A stretch of DNA of 7,309 nt from Akkermansiaceae bacterium. Lineage in GTDB: Bacteria > Verrucomicrobiota > Verrucomicrobiia > Verrucomicrobiales > Akkermansiaceae. Under the pieces are notes generated by a model. It saw only the letters and a list, made by a program, of their open reading frames with translations, did no database searches and was not told the origin of the DNA. Where the stretch lies: contig JALOTR010000123.1 of the NCBI GenBank assembly GCA_025457805.1, forward strand, positions 1-7,309, read 5' to 3'. Positions 6,043 through 7,309 of the stretch are shown one piece after another; positions within the stretch are counted from its first letter, which is position 1, and every line of letters begins with the position of its first letter. The position numbers and the translations under genes were made by a program.

Positions 6043-7005
6043 TCAGCCAATCATGCCCTGCACCAGTTTTTCCAATTTCACGATGTCCGCCGCGAAGTTG
6101 CGGATGCCTTGCGCGGTTTTCTCCGTCGCCATCGCGTCTTCGTTGAGCGCGAAGCGGAAGGCTTTTTCGTCGAGGGTGATTTTCTTGAAATCGCTCTTCG
6201 CGGCTTCCGCCGGAGTGAGGCAGGGGATCACCGGATCCGTGGATGCTTGAAGTTCCGCCAGCAGATTCGGGCTGATGGTGAGCAAGTCACAACCGGCCAG
6301 CGCAAGGATTTCTCCCTTGTTGCGGAACGACGCGCCCATCACCTCGGTCTTGTAACCGAACTTCTTGTAGTAATTGTAAATCGCCCGAACCGATTGCACG
6401 CCGGGATCTTCATCGCCCTGATAGTCCTTGCCGGTGGAGGCTTTATACCAATCGAGAATGCGTCCCACGAAGGGCGAGATCAGTTGCACGCCTGCTTCCG
6501 CGCAGGCCACGGCTTGGGCGAAGGAAAACAAGAGGGTGAGATTGCAATGAATGCCTTCTTTTTCGAGAATTTCCGCTGCCTTGATGCCTCCCCAGGTGGA
6601 GGCGATCTTGATCAGAATGCGGCTGCGGGTATGGCCCTCATCTTCATAAGCGGCAATCAACTGGCGCGCCTTGGCAATGGTGGCTTCGGTATCAAAAGAA
6701 AGCCGCGCATCCACTTCGGTGGAGACCCGGCCGGGCACGATCTTGAGGATTTCCAGCCCGAAAAGAATCAGAATGCGATCGAGAATCGCCTCCACCAACG
6801 CATCGCCCGTCAGTCCCGCCGCCTTCTGCTCCGCCACGGCCTTTTCCACGAGATGGCGATATTCCTCTTTTCCGGCCGCCTGAAGAATCAACGATGGATT
6901 GGTGGTGGCATCCTGCGGTTGATAGATTTTCATCGACTCGAAGTCTCCGGTATCGGCGACGACGGTGGTGATTTGCTTCAGTTGATCGAGTTGATTAACG
7001 CTCAT
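6043..7005 (-). CDS. tal: Transaldolase, TalB type
   Basis: This cytoplasmic enzyme of the non-oxidative pentose phosphate pathway moves a dihydroxyacetone unit between sedoheptulose 7-phosphate and glyceraldehyde 3-phosphate, giving erythrose 4-phosphate and fructose 6-phosphate. At 320 residues it is about the length of E. coli TalB (317) and looks complete. Diagnostic stretches are TTVVADTGD (13-21), [14 protein letters not shown] (28-41), [17 protein letters not shown] (92-108), [10 protein letters not shown] (129-138), [12 protein letters not shown] (154-165) and [11 protein letters not shown] (177-187). Lys133 is the expected Schiff-base lysine. Asp18, Asn36, Glu97, Asn155, Thr157, Ser177 and Arg182 fall where TalB has its active-site and phosphate-binding residues, so it should be active. 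The start gives an N-terminus matching TalB; no Shine-Dalgarno is seen. It leads the minus-strand pair with the acyltransferase, but no pathway link between them is evident. Its promoter must lie in or next to the palindromic element just upstream. Confidence 0.97.
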   Translation of the reverse strand: MSVNQLDQLKQITTVVADTGDFESMKIYQPQDATTNPSLILQAAGKEEYRHLVEKAVAEQKAAGLTGDALVEAILDRILILFGLEILKIVPGRVSTEVDARLSFDTEATIAKARQLIAAYEDEGHTRSRILIKIASTWGGIKAAEILEKEGIHCNLTLLFSFAQAVACAEAGVQLISPFVGRILDWYKASTGKDYQGDEDPGVQSVRAIYNYYKKFGYKTEVMGASFRNKGEILALAGCDLLTISPNLLAELQASTDPVIPCLTPAEAAKSDFKKITLDEKAFRFALNEDAMATEKTAQGIRNFAADIVKLEKLVQGMIG

Positions 7006-7041
7006 GCGGAAGTGGTAACGGCCCGATGGGATGAATGCAAA

Positions 7042-7053
7042 GCGGAAATCCGC
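7042..7053. promoter_or_regulatory. Short palindrome upstream of the transaldolase gene
   Basis: GCGGA and TCCGC flank two A bases, 37 bp upstream of the transaldolase ATG. It could be an operator or a small hairpin in the 5' leader. No clear -35/-10 boxes were found in 7006-7066, so its position relative to the transcription start is unknown. Confidence 0.2.
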
Positions 7054-7066
7054 CTGATCCCTTCAC

Positions 7067-7275
7067 GGCGATCAAGCCAGGGAATTTTTAACCGCAGATG
7101 GACCCAGATCCACGCAGATGAAAGAAGGATGATGCCCAAACCATTGGGAAGGAGCTACAGAATGCGCCGTGACCACGATCAAAACGCCATAATTTCGTCC
7201 AAATCTGCGGTCATCCCCGTTCATCTGCGGTTCATTTTCTCTTCATCGTGGTCCGCCATCCCTGGCTTGATCGCC
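7067..7275. repeat. Nested inverted-repeat element with perfect 17-bp outer arms
   Basis: GGCGATCAAGCCAGGGA (7067-7083) is repeated exactly in inverted form at 7259-7275. Inside lies a second inverted pair of AACCGCAGATG-type arms, about 7090-7120 on the left and 7198-7232 on the right, each made of roughly 10-bp units. A third pair is GACCACGAT (7171-7179) with ATCGTGGTC (7245-7253), and a small hairpin of CCCAA with TTGGG spans 7135-7148. The core resembles the 4619-4726 element and shares TGCCCAAAC (7133-7141) and GGAGCTA (7151-7157) with it. No ORF or transposase is inside. It could be a non-autonomous mobile or REP-like element, or a structured RNA. It begins 61 bp upstream of the transaldolase ATG. 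The remaining 7276-7309 holds nothing recognisable. Confidence 0.7.
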
Positions 7276-7309
7276 CTGCTGCTCCCCCCGCGAATATCGC
7301 CTTGTGTCG

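Noticed and set aside
5937..6050. N-terminal extension of the acyltransferase from a TTG overlapping the transaldolase stop
   Set aside because: The added 38 residues are low-complexity and unlike the family, while the ATG at 5936 places the conserved first helix at the usual distance from the start.

Overview
The window carries five protein genes and no rRNA, tRNA, CRISPR array or transposase gene. It looks like chromosomal DNA of a fairly GC-rich bacterium. A verrucomicrobial source (Verrucomicrobiae, Luteolibacter-like) is my best guess. The grounds are a XylR-type sugar regulator beside an ExuT-like transporter and a large secreted protein, weak or absent Shine-Dalgarno sites, and intergenic repeats of the CCACAGATT/ACCGCAGATG type. 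No marker gene is present to prove the assignment.

Layout. (1) Positions 1-638, minus strand: the N-terminal half of a major facilitator transporter of the anion:cation symporter (ExuT/GudP-like) family, running off the left edge. (2) Positions 639-790: a divergent control region with two TGCGCA boxes 21 bp apart and a possible eight-codon leader ORF behind a consensus Shine-Dalgarno sequence. (3) Positions 791-1972, plus: a full-length XylR-like regulator, with a sugar-binding domain followed by an AraC-type DNA-binding domain. (4) Positions 2114-4579, plus: an 821-residue exported protein of unknown function whose second half repeats its middle third. (5) Positions 4580-4766: a convergent intergenic region filled by an imperfect inverted repeat. 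(6) Positions 4767-5936, minus: a membrane acyltransferase of the acyltransferase-3 family. (7) Positions 6043-7005, minus: a complete TalB-type transaldolase. (8) Positions 7006-7309: no gene, but a 209-bp nested inverted-repeat element bounded by perfect 17-bp arms.

The left half reads as a small carbohydrate-response locus. A sensor-regulator is divergent from a transporter for an acidic sugar or related anion and sits upstream of a secreted protein that may act on, bind or sense the same compound. The substrate cannot be read from the sequence; hexuronates, aldarates or pentoses are candidates from family membership only. The right half is a separate minus-strand pair: a central-metabolism enzyme, then an envelope-modifying acyltransferase. 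The two repeat elements lie at the two ends of this pair.

I found no clearly new multi-gene system. The points most worth following are the internally duplicated secreted protein, the two related palindromic elements that share loop motifs in opposite order, and the fact that all three TTA leucine codons in the window fall in the same TGTTAGG context.
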